From NCBI GenBank assembly GCA_016714045.1, contig JADJNY010000015.1, forward strand, positions 310,001 through 374,000: DNA of 64,000 nucleotides. The letters run 5' to 3'. Under the pieces are notes generated by a model. It did not search any database. It was not told where the DNA came from and worked only from the letters and a program-made list of their open reading frames with translations. Each line of letters opens with the position of its first letter. Position 1 is the first letter of the stretch. Below are positions 1 through 8,548 of this stretch, piece by piece. The stretch is from Planctomycetota bacterium (GTDB lineage Bacteria; Planctomycetota; UBA1135; GCA-002686595). The position numbers and the translations under genes are program-made.

Positions 1-246
1 CTCGCCGCCTTGGCCGTGGTGAACGCCTTCGCTCTTCTCGACGCCGCGGAAGTTGAAGCGCAGCACGGCGAGCCCCGCCTGCTGCAGCCCGCGCGCGGCG
101 CGGAAGAGCGCGTTCGTCTTCATCGTTCCGCCGAAGAGCGGGTGCGGATGACACATCACCGCGAGCGCGCGCGGCGCCGCCTTGTCGGCGGGCATCCACA
201 GCGCGGCCTCGAGGCGGCCCGCCGGACCGTTCAGGAAGAGCTCCAT
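1..246 (-). CDS. Alpha/beta hydrolase (COG2945-like), 3' part outside window
   Basis: The reverse strand encodes the first 82 residues of a protein that continues past the window edge. The N-terminus is a beta-strand followed by the motif HPHPLFGGTM and then LRFNFRGVEKSEG, the oxyanion-side and strand-4 signature of the small cytosolic alpha/beta hydrolases of COG2945 (dienelactone-hydrolase-like). The nucleophile serine and the rest of the triad lie outside the window, so substrate cannot be inferred. ATG at 246 is chosen because homologues begin just before this strand. The frame stays open upstream, so a slightly longer N-terminus is possible. Confidence 0.8.
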   Translation of the reverse strand, partial: MELFLNGPAGRLEAALWMPADKAAPRALAVMCHPHPLFGGTMKTNALFRAARGLQQAGLAVLRFNFRGVEKSEGVHHGQGGE

Positions 247-332
247 GAAGCCGCGTACTGTAAAGGAGCGCGCGCCCGCGGACGAGCCGTGTCCTCGCGT
301 CCGCGGCGCGCTATCCTCCGCGCGCCGCCCCG

Positions 333-1823
333 ATGACCCCGTCGAGCACCACCCTCGAGCGCACGCGCGCCGTCTTCCGCGCCGGGCTCCAGGCGACGTG
401 GGCGCGCGGCGCGTGGCCGGTCGGACCGCTCGTGCTGCACGGCTCGCTCGCGGCGCTCCTGTGCGGGCTCGTGCGCGATGCACTGCCGCCGTACGCCTAC
501 GCGATGCTGGCACTCGCGCTCGCCGGCGCGACGCTCGCGCTACCGCTGCTCGGCGAGTTCGGCTGGCTCCTGCGCGCCGACCCGGCGGCGGAGTGGATCG
601 AAGCGCAGCCCGTGCGGCGCTCCGAGCTGCGCGTCGCGCGCATCGGTGTCGTGTTGACGCTCGTCGCGGCGTTGTCGCTCGGCACGCTCGTCCCGGCGGC
701 GCTCGTCGCGCCGGACGCGATGGGGATCGCCGCGCGGCTCGCGCTCGTCGGCGCGGGGCTCGCGCAGGCGCTCGTCGTCGTGGCGCTGCTGCTCGGCGTG
801 CAGTCACTGCTCGGCGCGCGCGTCGAGGCGCTGCTCGTGCTGCTCCAGACGGTGCTCGTCGTCGGCGTCGTGACGGGGCTCGTGCTCGTCCCGCGCGTCG
901 TGCCGCTCGCGCGCGGGTGGAGCGGGCCCGACGCGCTCCCGGACGCCGTGCTCGCGGCGCCGTGCGCGTGGTTCGCGCTCGTCGCGCTGCCCCAGAGCGC
1001 GCCGCTCGCGCTCCACGCGAGCGCTTGGGGCGCGCTCGTCGTCGGCGCGCTCGTGCTCGTGGTCGCGCCGCTGCCGCCCGCGTCGGTCGCGCGCAGCTCG
1101 CGCTCGTGGACCGCGCTCCTGCTGGCGCCCGCGCGCGCGCTCGCGACGCGCTTCTGGGTGCGTCCGCGCGAGCGCGGGAGCTTCGACCTCGTGTGGGACG
1201 CGCTGCCGCTCGAGCGCGAGTTCGTGCTGCGCACGTACCCGATGTTCGGGATCCCGCTCGCATTCCTGATCGCGGGTGCGTCGGACGAGCACGGGCCCGA
1301 GCGCCAGGCGCTGCTGTCGCTCCTGCTCTTCACACCGCCGATCTACCTGCCCGTGCTGCTCGCGCATCTGCCCGCGACGCAGAGCCCGGACGCGCGCTGG
1401 ATCCTCGACACGGCGCCCGTGACGAAGGCGGAGATCGACGGCGGCACGCTCAAGGCGGTTGCGCTGCGCTTCCTGCTGCCGCTCTACGCACTGCTCTTCG
1501 CGCTCGCGTGCGTGTACGCGGGGCCGCTCTTCGCCGTGCGCCTAGCGCTGCCCGCGGCGCTCGTCGGTTTGATCGTTCTGCGGCAGGTGTTCCCGATGTT
1601 CACGCGCGAGCCGCCCCTCTCGATCTCCGCGCAGGACGTGACGATGCCGATGGACTGGACGGGACCGTTCCTCGGCGTCGCGATGGCGCTGGTCGTCGTC
1701 GCGGTCGTCGCCTGGAGCGCCATCACCACGATCTGGATCAGCCTCGGCACGTGCTGCATTCTGCTCGCGATCGATCGTTTCCTCGAACGCCGCCGATACT
1801 CCGTGATGGAGCCGCTCACGTGA
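333..1823 (+). CDS. Multi-pass membrane protein, possibly ABC-2-type permease-like
   Basis: A 496-residue protein with about ten hydrophobic stretches rich in Leu, Val and Ala, separated by short Arg-rich loops. The loop after the second or third helix contains EWIEAQPVRRSELRVAR, which resembles the cytoplasmic coupling loop of ABC-2-type permease subunits, and a similar charged loop (DTAPVTKAEIDGGTL) precedes the C-terminal helices. No ATPase gene is adjacent. The stop codon overlaps the GTG start of the phospholipase D gene (GTGA), so the two are probably translated together. Function is not known. The permease resemblance is only by topology. Confidence 0.75.
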   Translation: MTPSSTTLERTRAVFRAGLQATWARGAWPVGPLVLHGSLAALLCGLVRDALPPYAYAMLALALAGATLALPLLGEFGWLLRADPAAEWIEAQPVRRSELRVARIGVVLTLVAALSLGTLVPAALVAPDAMGIAARLALVGAGLAQALVVVALLLGVQSLLGARVEALLVLLQTVLVVGVVTGLVLVPRVVPLARGWSGPDALPDAVLAAPCAWFALVALPQSAPLALHASAWGALVVGALVLVVAPLPPASVARSSRSWTALLLAPARALATRFWVRPRERGSFDLVWDALPLEREFVLRTYPMFGIPLAFLIAGASDEHGPERQALLSLLLFTPPIYLPVLLAHLPATQSPDARWILDTAPVTKAEIDGGTLKAVALRFLLPLYALLFALACVYAGPLFAVRLALPAALVGLIVLRQVFPMFTREPPLSISAQDVTMPMDWTGPFLGVAMALVVVAVVAWSAITTIWISLGTCCILLAIDRFLERRRYSVMEPLT

Positions 1824-3142
1824 ACCCGATCCTGTTGCTCGTCGTCGCCGTCCTCCACTCGACTCCCCACGCGTCGCGCGCGATCACCTGGGCATCGTTT
1901 GCAGCGCCGTCCGTCGTCGCCACGGAGCCCAGCGGACCTGCGAGGGTGAGCGCGCGCGACGCGGGCTCCTCGCCCACGAACGTCGCCGCGATCGACAGAG
2001 CCGCGATCGAGGGCCAGCCCGCGATCGAGCTCGTCGAGACCGCGCCGATCGAGACGACGCTCGACCACGCCGACATCCCGAACGCCGCCGACGTGTGGCT
2101 CGAGATGATCGGCGGCGCGCAGCGCTCGATCGACCTCGCCGAGTTCTACGTCTGCGACGAAGCGCCCTCGAAGCTCACGCCGGTCGTCGACGCGCTCGTC
2201 GCCGCGGCCGCGCGCGGCGTGAAGGTGCGTTTCGTGATCGAGGAGAAGTTCTACGCGACGTATCCCGAGCTCCCCGACCGCTTCGCGAAGCTCGCGAACG
2301 TCGAACTGCGCCGCTACAAGGCCGACAAGGGCATCCTGCACGCGAAGTACTTCGTCGTCGACGGGCGCGAGGCGTACCTCGGCAGCCAGAACTTCGACTA
2401 TCGCTCGCTCGAGCACATCCTGGAGCTCGGCGTGCGCGTGCGCGAGCCGCGCATCGCGGCCGAGTACGAGCGCGCGTTCCTCCTGACGTGGCGCGCGGCG
2501 GGCGGCGTGATCGCAGAGGACGAGCTCCGCCCGCGCGGCGCGTTTCCCGTGACGATCGAGCTCGGCGGCGCGTCCGCGCAAGTCGACGCGCTCTCGTCGC
2601 CGCCGGAAGCGTCGGGCACGGGCGAGGGATGGGAGCTTCCGCGCCTCGTCGCATTGATCGACGACGCGAAGGCGAGCGTGCGCGTGCAGCTCCTCACGTA
2701 CAAGATGACGACGCGCGACAAGAGCTACTGGCCCGAGCTCGAGAACGCGCTCCGTCGCGCGGCCGTGCGCGGCGTGAAGGTGCAGCTCCTGCTCGCGGAT
2801 TGGTGCAAACGCAGGGGCACGATCGAGCCGCTGCAGGCGCTCGAGCCGCTCGAGAACGTCGAGGTGAAGCTCGTCACGATCCCGCAGTGGAGCGGCGGCT
2901 TCATCCCGTTCGCGCGCGTCGTCCACGCGAAGTACATGGTCGTCGACGGCGCGAAGGCGTGGCTCGGGACGAGCAACTGGGAGCGCGACTACTTCTACGA
3001 GAGCCGCAACGTGGGCCTGATCGTCGCGAGCGGACCGTTCGCGGCGCGCCTCGAGCGCTTCTTCGCCGACGGCTGGGGCTCGAGCTACGCCACGGCGGTC
3101 GACCCGTGCGCGAAGTACGAGGCGCCGCGGATCGACAAGTAG
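1820..3142 (+). CDS. Secreted phospholipase D-family protein with two HKD motifs
   Basis: A 440-residue protein with two PLD catalytic motifs: HxKxxxxD at about residue 174 (HAKYFVVD, followed by GSQNFDYRS) and at about residue 369 (HAKYMVVD, followed by GTSNWERDY). Both are intact, as needed for the two-lobed active site of phospholipase D and cardiolipin-synthase-type phosphodiesterases. The N-terminus (VNPILLLVVAVLHS) looks like a short signal peptide, so the enzyme is probably exported and acts on phospholipid or another phosphodiester outside the cytoplasm. The GTG start was chosen because it overlaps the stop of the upstream membrane protein. An open frame extends far upstream but lies antisense or out of frame to the real upstream gene. 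Substrate is not predictable. Confidence 0.9.
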   Translation: MNPILLLVVAVLHSTPHASRAITWASFAAPSVVATEPSGPARVSARDAGSSPTNVAAIDRAAIEGQPAIELVETAPIETTLDHADIPNAADVWLEMIGGAQRSIDLAEFYVCDEAPSKLTPVVDALVAAAARGVKVRFVIEEKFYATYPELPDRFAKLANVELRRYKADKGILHAKYFVVDGREAYLGSQNFDYRSLEHILELGVRVREPRIAAEYERAFLLTWRAAGGVIAEDELRPRGAFPVTIELGGASAQVDALSSPPEASGTGEGWELPRLVALIDDAKASVRVQLLTYKMTTRDKSYWPELENALRRAAVRGVKVQLLLADWCKRRGTIEPLQALEPLENVEVKLVTIPQWSGGFIPFARVVHAKYMVVDGAKAWLGTSNWERDYFYESRNVGLIVASGPFAARLERFFADGWGSSYATAVDPCAKYEAPRIDK

Positions 3143-3278
3143 GACCGGCCGAGCGCGGCCGGGAGCGGGCGACGAGCTCGAACGAGCGTGCGATGAGTTC
3201 GATCGCGCGTGGGACGAGCTCGAAGGCCCGCGATGCCGCCGCGCGCCTGCGCCTTCGCCCGCCTACCTCTTCGCCCGC

Positions 3279-4139
3279 CTACCTCTTCGCGAGAACGACC
3301 GCTTCGGCGACGACGGTCCAGTCGGCGTGCGCGCGCCCCTCGGCGATCGAGCGGTCCATGAGCGCCGCGAACGCGGGCAGCATCGACAAGGCGACGCCCG
3401 CGCCGTCGGCCTCCGCCTGCATCAGGCGCGCGTCCTTGCGCGCCATCGCGAGCTCCCACGACGGACGGTCGTAGTCGGCGTCGAGGATGCGCTTCAACCG
3501 CGCCGGCAGCGTCGCGCCCGGGTTGAAGTGCTCGAACAGCGTGGCGACGCCCGCGGGCTCGACGCCCATCGCCTTCGCGAGCGCGAGCACGTCCGTGAAG
3601 CCGGCGGTCAGCGACAGCAAGAAGAGGTTCCCGAGCAGCTTGTACGCCGCGGCGGCGTCGACGCGCGGGCCGAGGTCCACGAGCTTGCCCGTCATCGGCG
3701 CGAGGATCGGCGTCACGCGCGCGACGACCGCGCGATCGCCGGAGAGCAGCAGGACGCCCGTCGAGTCCGCGGCGTTCTGCGGCCCCATGAAGACCGGCGC
3801 GTGCTGGTAGACCACGCCGCGCTCGCGCCACTTCGCCGTGCGCTCGCGCGCGCCGGCCGTGGACGTCGTCGTGTGGTCGAGGACGAGGGCACCCGGCGCG
3901 AACCCCGGCGCGGCGGCGGCGAGCACGGCATCGACCGCGGCGTCGTCCGAGAGCACGACGTGCGTGCGCTCGGCGCCGCGCACGGCCTCCGCCGGATCGG
4001 CCGCGAGCACGGCGCCCAGCTTCACGAGCGCGCGCGCCTTCTCGGGCGAGCGATTCCAGACGCGCACGGACGCCCCGCGTTTCAGGAGCGCGTGCGCGAA
4101 GCCGGAACCCAGGAGACCGGTGCCGAGGATCGTGATCAT
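3279..4139 (-). CDS. NAD(P)-dependent oxidoreductase, 3-hydroxyisobutyrate dehydrogenase family
   Basis: A 286-residue protein starting with a Rossmann fingerprint (GTGLLGSGFAHALLKRG) followed by WNRSPEKARAL, which suggests an Arg-containing NADP-type specificity loop. The middle carries the VLDHTTTS and APVFMGP substrate-binding segments. The catalytic lysine of beta-hydroxyacid dehydrogenases is present in AAAYKLLGN. Length and order match the HIBADH/GLYR family (6PGDH-like C-terminal helical domain). The exact hydroxyacid substrate cannot be called. The gene stands alone, convergent with the phospholipase D gene. Confidence 0.9.
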   Translation of the reverse strand: MITILGTGLLGSGFAHALLKRGASVRVWNRSPEKARALVKLGAVLAADPAEAVRGAERTHVVLSDDAAVDAVLAAAAPGFAPGALVLDHTTTSTAGARERTAKWRERGVVYQHAPVFMGPQNAADSTGVLLLSGDRAVVARVTPILAPMTGKLVDLGPRVDAAAAYKLLGNLFLLSLTAGFTDVLALAKAMGVEPAGVATLFEHFNPGATLPARLKRILDADYDRPSWELAMARKDARLMQAEADGAGVALSMLPAFAALMDRSIAEGRAHADWTVVAEAVVLAKR

Positions 4140-4247
4140 GCGCGTCAGGGTAGCCCCGCGCGGACGCGCGCCGAAGCGCGCCGTCGCCGCGGCGATCTCA
4201 CTCGACCGGAGCGACGGAAGCCACCGCGCAGCGACGCGACGACCGCG

Positions 4248-5309
4248 TCACGAATGCGCGTCGAGGTACGCGCACATGTCCGCCGGCAGCGGGCTCACGA
4301 CCTCGACGGTCTCCCCCGTCGCGGGCGAGCGAAACACGACGCGATGGTTGTGCAGCGCGTGGCGCGCCATCCCGAGCAGCGCGAGGTCGGCCGCGTCGAG
4401 CTCGCCGTCGAGGCTCTTCTCGAAGAGCGTCTCGTCGGGCCCGTAGATCTTGTCGCCGACCACGGGGAAGCCGATCGCCTCGAGGTGCACGCGGATCTGG
4501 TGCTGACGCCCCGTGAACGGCGACGCGGACACGAGCGTGCAGCCCGCGTGGCGCGACACGACGCGCCAATCCGTGCGCGACGGCCAACCGTCGGCCGCGA
4601 CGGTGATCTTCAGGTCGACACGGCTCGCGCGCGACGGACCGATCGGCAGGTCGATCGTGCCGCCTTCCTTGTCGGGGCTGCCCCACACGATCGCGAGGTA
4701 CTCCTTGTCGACCTTCCGCCGCTCGAACTGCTTCATCACGTCGGCGTGCGCCTCGGGATGCTTGCCGATGAGCACGATGCCGCTCGTCTCGCGGTCGAGG
4801 CGATGACAGAGCCGCGGCGCGCCGCCGCGCTCGAGCTCGAAGCCCTCTCCGTAGCGCGCGTGGACGCGCTGGATCAGCGTGTCCGTCATGTGCCGCCCCG
4901 ACGGGTGCACGGGCACCTTCGGCGGCTTCTCGACGGCGAGGATGCCCTCGTCCTCGTACAGGATGACGAGCTCGTCCGAGCTCTTCGCGAGCATCGGCAC
5001 GCGCAGCTCCTCGGGGATCACGACGACGACCTTCGAGCCGTGCTTGAGCTTGCGCCCCGGCCGCGTCTCGACGATGGAGACACCCTTCCCCTTCGGCGCG
5101 TCGGGCGTCGCCGCGTCGCCGAGCACGAAGCCGTCGTAGATCAGCTGCTGGATGGACGTGCGCGAGCGCCACGTGAGGTGCTGCACGAGGAACGCGTCGA
5201 GCCGCACGTTCACGTCCCGCGCCTTCATGCGCAGGTCGCTGCAGTCGACCTCGAGCTCGACCTGCGTCGGCGCCTGGGTCAGGTCGCGTTCCTTGGGGAA
5301 GAAGCGCAT
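4248..5309 (-). CDS. RluA-family RNA pseudouridine synthase
   Basis: A 353-residue protein with an N-terminal S4-like RNA-binding region (VRLDAFLVQHL, IQQLIYDGFV) and a C-terminal RluA catalytic domain. The catalytic aspartate lies in HRLDRETSGIVLIGK, and the later motif GRQHQIRVHLEAIGFPVVGD is the standard RluA box. It isomerises specific uridines in rRNA or tRNA. Which one (RluC, RluD or other) is not decidable here. ATG at 5309 (MRFFPKERDL) was preferred over a more upstream in-frame start whose extension is compositionally non-coding. Confidence 0.92.
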   Translation of the reverse strand: MRFFPKERDLTQAPTQVELEVDCSDLRMKARDVNVRLDAFLVQHLTWRSRTSIQQLIYDGFVLGDAATPDAPKGKGVSIVETRPGRKLKHGSKVVVVIPEELRVPMLAKSSDELVILYEDEGILAVEKPPKVPVHPSGRHMTDTLIQRVHARYGEGFELERGGAPRLCHRLDRETSGIVLIGKHPEAHADVMKQFERRKVDKEYLAIVWGSPDKEGGTIDLPIGPSRASRVDLKITVAADGWPSRTDWRVVSRHAGCTLVSASPFTGRQHQIRVHLEAIGFPVVGDKIYGPDETLFEKSLDGELDAADLALLGMARHALHNHRVVFRSPATGETVEVVSPLPADMCAYLDAHS

Positions 5310-5510
5310 CGAGGGGTCATCATGCCAGAGGCGGCGGGGCGCGGAGCGGTCCGGTGAGATTCGGGGTCGAGGCGTGTGAGGGTGCGTGCTCGTCGCGTCC
5401 AGTTGGAGGAGCTCGTCGAGCCCCGTCGTGATCGCCCCGTCGCGATCGCACGGCGCGATCGCACGGCGCGCCGCGCAGGTCGGTCGGCGGTGCGCGCCGT
5501 CTGGAAACGA

Positions 5511-5536
5511 AAGAGCCCGGACGCGCCGGGCTCTCT
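5511..5536 (-). terminator. Hairpin terminator after rpsU
   Basis: GAGCCCGG and CCGGGCTC form an 8-bp stem with a 5-nt loop, about 20 nt after the rpsU stop. On the minus strand it is followed by TTTCGTTTCC, a T-rich but interrupted tail like those of other minus-strand hairpins in this window (14149, 46351, 46454). Confidence 0.7.
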
Positions 5537-5556
5537 TCGATCGGTGGTGCTCGCGC

Positions 5557-5817
5557 TCAGGAGCGCGGCGGACCCGTGCGGGCCGGGCGGCGGCGCGCGA
5601 GGTGCTTCGGGCGCACTGCGTTCGGGTCGTTCTTGCGCGTCGACTTCTGGATCGTGCGCAGGCGTTCACGGCGCTCGCGGCGGCGCTTGTCGGAACGCTT
5701 CTCGTGCCAGGTGTGAGCCTTGACCAGGCGGAAGATGCCGGAGTAGTTGCACTGGCGCTTGAAGCGGCGGAGCGCGGCTTCGAGCGACTCGTTCGAGCGG
5801 ACCTGGACCTTGATCAC
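5557..5817 (-). CDS. rpsU: 30S ribosomal protein bS21
   Basis: An 86-residue basic protein whose first 60 residues match bS21: IKVQVRSNESLEAALRRFKRQ, then an Arg/Lys-rich helix (HEKRSDKRRRERRERLR). bS21 binds the 30S platform near the 3' end of 16S rRNA and helps initiation. Start: GTG at 5817, preceded by AAGGA 8 nt upstream. The frame remains open farther upstream, but that part is non-coding by composition. The C-terminal tail (about 20 residues, Arg/Pro-rich) is longer than in proteobacterial S21. A hairpin terminator follows. Confidence 0.93.
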   Translation of the reverse strand: MIKVQVRSNESLEAALRRFKRQCNYSGIFRLVKAHTWHEKRSDKRRRERRERLRTIQKSTRKNDPNAVRPKHLARRRPARTGPPRS

Positions 5818-5983
5818 ACGTGGATTCCTTCGTCGTGGGCTGGTGTTCGGGTTTCGGTGCGAAGCTCTCGGCCGGCCAGAAGGGGTCCGGCACGAAAGTC
5901 GGGCCGAAGAGGCTACCGCCCGTATCGAGCCAGCGGAAGAGGTCGCTGGAATCGGACCCCGCGGGCTGCGATCCTCTGCGTCC

Positions 5984-8251
5984 GTGGAACGGGACGCGTC
6001 GAGGTCCGATCCGGCCGCCCCGGCGGGCCCGGGGAGCGTGCTCCAAGGCACGATCGACCGGGTCACGTACGCCGACCCGACGTCGCTGTACGCGGTCCTA
6101 AGGATCGTGCCTGAAAAAGGTTACGAGCCGCCGGCGGGGAGCGAGCTGTTCCACTCGACGCGCGTCTCGGCGGTCGGGAAGGCGGACGCGCCGGTCGCGG
6201 GGCTGCGGGTGCGGCTCGCCGGGAAGTGGGGTCGCAACCCGACCCACGGGACGCAGTTCGAGTTCGAGGTGCTCGAGATCCTCCCCCCCAACGACCGCCT
6301 CGGCGTCGTGAAGTACCTGTCGTCGGAGCGCTTCCATGGCATCGGGGAGAAGCTCGCCGAGCGCATCGTGCAGAAGCTCGGGCCGAACGCGCTCGAGGAG
6401 ATCCTGGCGCATCCGGAGAAGCTCGTCGGCATCCGCGGGCTGCGCGCGGACGTGCGCGAAGAGCTCGTGCGCACCGCACTCGCCGAGCACGGCACCGCGA
6501 AGGCGAGCGCCTTCCTGCGCGGGCTCGGACTCGGCCCCGTGCAGACGGCGGCGGTCGTGAAGAAGCTCGGGCCCGACTGCGAGGAGCGGCTGCGCCTCGA
6601 TCCGTACCTGATCGCGGCGCACGTCAGCGGCTTCGGGTTCGCGAGCGCCGATCGACTGGCGGGCTCGCTCGGCATCGCGGCGGACGATCCGCGGCGTCTT
6701 CGCGCGGCGCTCGCGCACGCGCTCGGTCGTTCGGGCGAGGAAGGACACACCCTGTTGCCGCGCGCGCGGCTCTTCGCGGCGGCGCGCGAGCTCCTGGGCG
6801 GCGTGATCGCGGACGCGCAGCTCGTCGAGCCGCTGAAAGCGCTGGAGCAGGACCGCGAGGTCGTCGTCGAGCGCTTCAACACCGGCGAGGAACGCGTCTA
6901 CGCGCCGGGCCTCGCGCACTGCGAGAACGAGCTCGCGAAGAACCTCGCGCACCTCGTGCGCTGCGCGCCGGTGAAGCCGCTCGCGGACGCGCGCGCGCTG
7001 GCGGCGGCGGAGAAGCGCTTGGGCGTCGAGCTCCACCCGCTGCAGCGCGAGGCGGTGCTCGGCCTCCTCGCGACGCCGGTCGGGTTGCTGACGGGCGGCC
7101 CGGGCGTCGGCAAGACGACGATCGTGCGCTTGCTCGTGCGGCTCGCGCAGGGGTCCGAGGCGAAGGTGCTGCTCGCGTCGCCGACGGGACGCGCGGCGAA
7201 GCGCCTGGCGGAAGCGACGGGCAGCGAGGCGCAGACGGTGCACCGCTTGCTCGGCTACGACCCGCAGGAGCAGGGGTTCCTCCACAACGCGGACAACCCG
7301 CTCGAGGCCGACCTCGTCGTCGTCGACGAGGTGTCGATGATCGACGTGACGCTCGCGCACCACTTGTTGAAGGCGATCCAGCCGCCGACGCGGCTCGTGT
7401 TCGTCGGCGACCCCGATCAGCTGCCGTCGGTCGGGCCGGGGAACGTGCTGCGGGACCTGATCGATTCGAACGCGCTCCCGGTGCACCGGCTGACGCAGAT
7501 CTACCGCCAGGCCGAGGGCAGCCGCATCGTGGTGAACGCGCACCGGATCCTGGGCGGTGAGAAGCCGCTCCTGCCCGAGAAGGGCGACCGGGCGAGCGAC
7601 TTCTACTTCTTCCGCGAGGACGACGCCGCGCGCGCGGCGGAGCGCCTCGTCGAAGTCGTGACGAAGCGCATCCCGCAGACGTTCGACCTGTCGTGGGTCG
7701 AGGACGTGCAGGTGATCGCGCCGATGTACCGCGGGGAGTGCGGCGTGGACGCGCTGAACGAGAAGCTGCGGGCGGCGCTCGGGAACGAGCTGCAAGGCGG
7801 CCGCGAGATCAAACAAGGCGCGCGGACGTGGCGCACCGGCGATCGGGTGATCCACACGCGAAACAACTACGAGAAGGAGGTCTTCAACGGCGACATGGGC
7901 CGGATCGCGCGCGTCAGCGAGGGCGCGGAGCCGACGGTCGTGGTGAAGTTCCCCGAGCGCGAGGTCACGTACGCGCTGACGGAGCTGGGCGAGCTCGCGC
8001 CGGCGTTCGCGATCACGGTGCATCGGTCGCAGGGTGGGGAGTTCCCGGCGGTGGTGATTCCGTTGGTGACGCAGCATGCGGTGATGCTGCAGCGCAATCT
8101 GCTCTACACGGCGGTGACGCGCGCGCGGAAGCTCGTCGTTCTCGTCGGCTCGCCCCGCGCGCTCGAGATGGCGATCGCGAACGCGGACCAGGGGAAGCGG
8201 GAGAGCGCGTTGGCGGAGAAGCTCAGGAACGCGCTCGTGCCGAAGGGCTGA
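5984..8251 (+). CDS. recD2: ATP-dependent RecD2-like DNA helicase
   Basis: A 755-residue SF1B helicase with the RecD2 layout. It has an N-terminal OB-like region (LQGTIDRVTYAD), helix-hairpin-helix motifs (residues about 110-230), Walker A TGGPGVGKTT at about residue 370, Walker B VVVDEVSMID near 445, and a C-terminal UvrD-like part with AITVHRSQGGEF and LLYTAVTRARKLVVLVGS (motifs V-VI). RecD2 unwinds 5'-to-3' independently of RecBC and acts in repair and replication-fork maintenance. No recB or recC is nearby. The GTG start at 5984 is the best in-frame start that leaves the whole conserved N-terminus and avoids overlap with rpsU. Confidence 0.93.
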   Translation: MERDASRSDPAAPAGPGSVLQGTIDRVTYADPTSLYAVLRIVPEKGYEPPAGSELFHSTRVSAVGKADAPVAGLRVRLAGKWGRNPTHGTQFEFEVLEILPPNDRLGVVKYLSSERFHGIGEKLAERIVQKLGPNALEEILAHPEKLVGIRGLRADVREELVRTALAEHGTAKASAFLRGLGLGPVQTAAVVKKLGPDCEERLRLDPYLIAAHVSGFGFASADRLAGSLGIAADDPRRLRAALAHALGRSGEEGHTLLPRARLFAAARELLGGVIADAQLVEPLKALEQDREVVVERFNTGEERVYAPGLAHCENELAKNLAHLVRCAPVKPLADARALAAAEKRLGVELHPLQREAVLGLLATPVGLLTGGPGVGKTTIVRLLVRLAQGSEAKVLLASPTGRAAKRLAEATGSEAQTVHRLLGYDPQEQGFLHNADNPLEADLVVVDEVSMIDVTLAHHLLKAIQPPTRLVFVGDPDQLPSVGPGNVLRDLIDSNALPVHRLTQIYRQAEGSRIVVNAHRILGGEKPLLPEKGDRASDFYFFREDDAARAAERLVEVVTKRIPQTFDLSWVEDVQVIAPMYRGECGVDALNEKLRAALGNELQGGREIKQGARTWRTGDRVIHTRNNYEKEVFNGDMGRIARVSEGAEPTVVVKFPEREVTYALTELGELAPAFAITVHRSQGGEFPAVVIPLVTQHAVMLQRNLLYTAVTRARKLVVLVGSPRALEMAIANADQGKRESALAEKLRNALVPKG

Positions 8252-8332
8252 ACGCGCGGCGCTCTCGGCGCTTTCCGCGCGGCTCAAGGGCGCTGCGAGC
8301 GCCCCTCGCCCCACTCCCGCCGGTTAAAAACC

Positions 8333-8363
8333 GAGACCCGCGCGCGCGGTCGCGGCGGGTCTC
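8333..8363. other. Inverted repeat downstream of recD2
   Basis: GAGACCCGC is repeated inverted as GCGGGTCTC 13 nt later, so the transcript of either strand can fold into a 9-bp stem. No T-run follows on the plus strand. It could be an attenuating or transcript-end hairpin. Confidence 0.4.
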
Positions 8364-8494
8364 AGTCCTTGCGTCACGAATTCCACTCGCACGTGACGGG
8401 CTCAACCACGAGGCCCACCGCGTGCACCGCGCCTTGTTCGCTGCGGCTGCGTGTCGTTCTACGCGGACCTCGCGCGGGCGACAAGCGCTTTTTC

Positions 8495-8516
8495 GGCCGT
8501 TTCGCGGCCTTTTTTT
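8495..8516 (+). terminator. Rho-independent terminator between recD2 and rarA
   Basis: GGCCG and CGGCC form a 5-bp stem with a TTTCG loop, followed immediately by seven T residues. This is the most canonical intrinsic terminator in the window and would end recD2 transcription before the convergent rarA gene. The rest of the roughly 300-bp spacer shows only the inverted repeat at 8333. Confidence 0.65.
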
Positions 8517-8548
8517 CGGGCGCGCACGACGTCGCGCGCTCCGCCGCC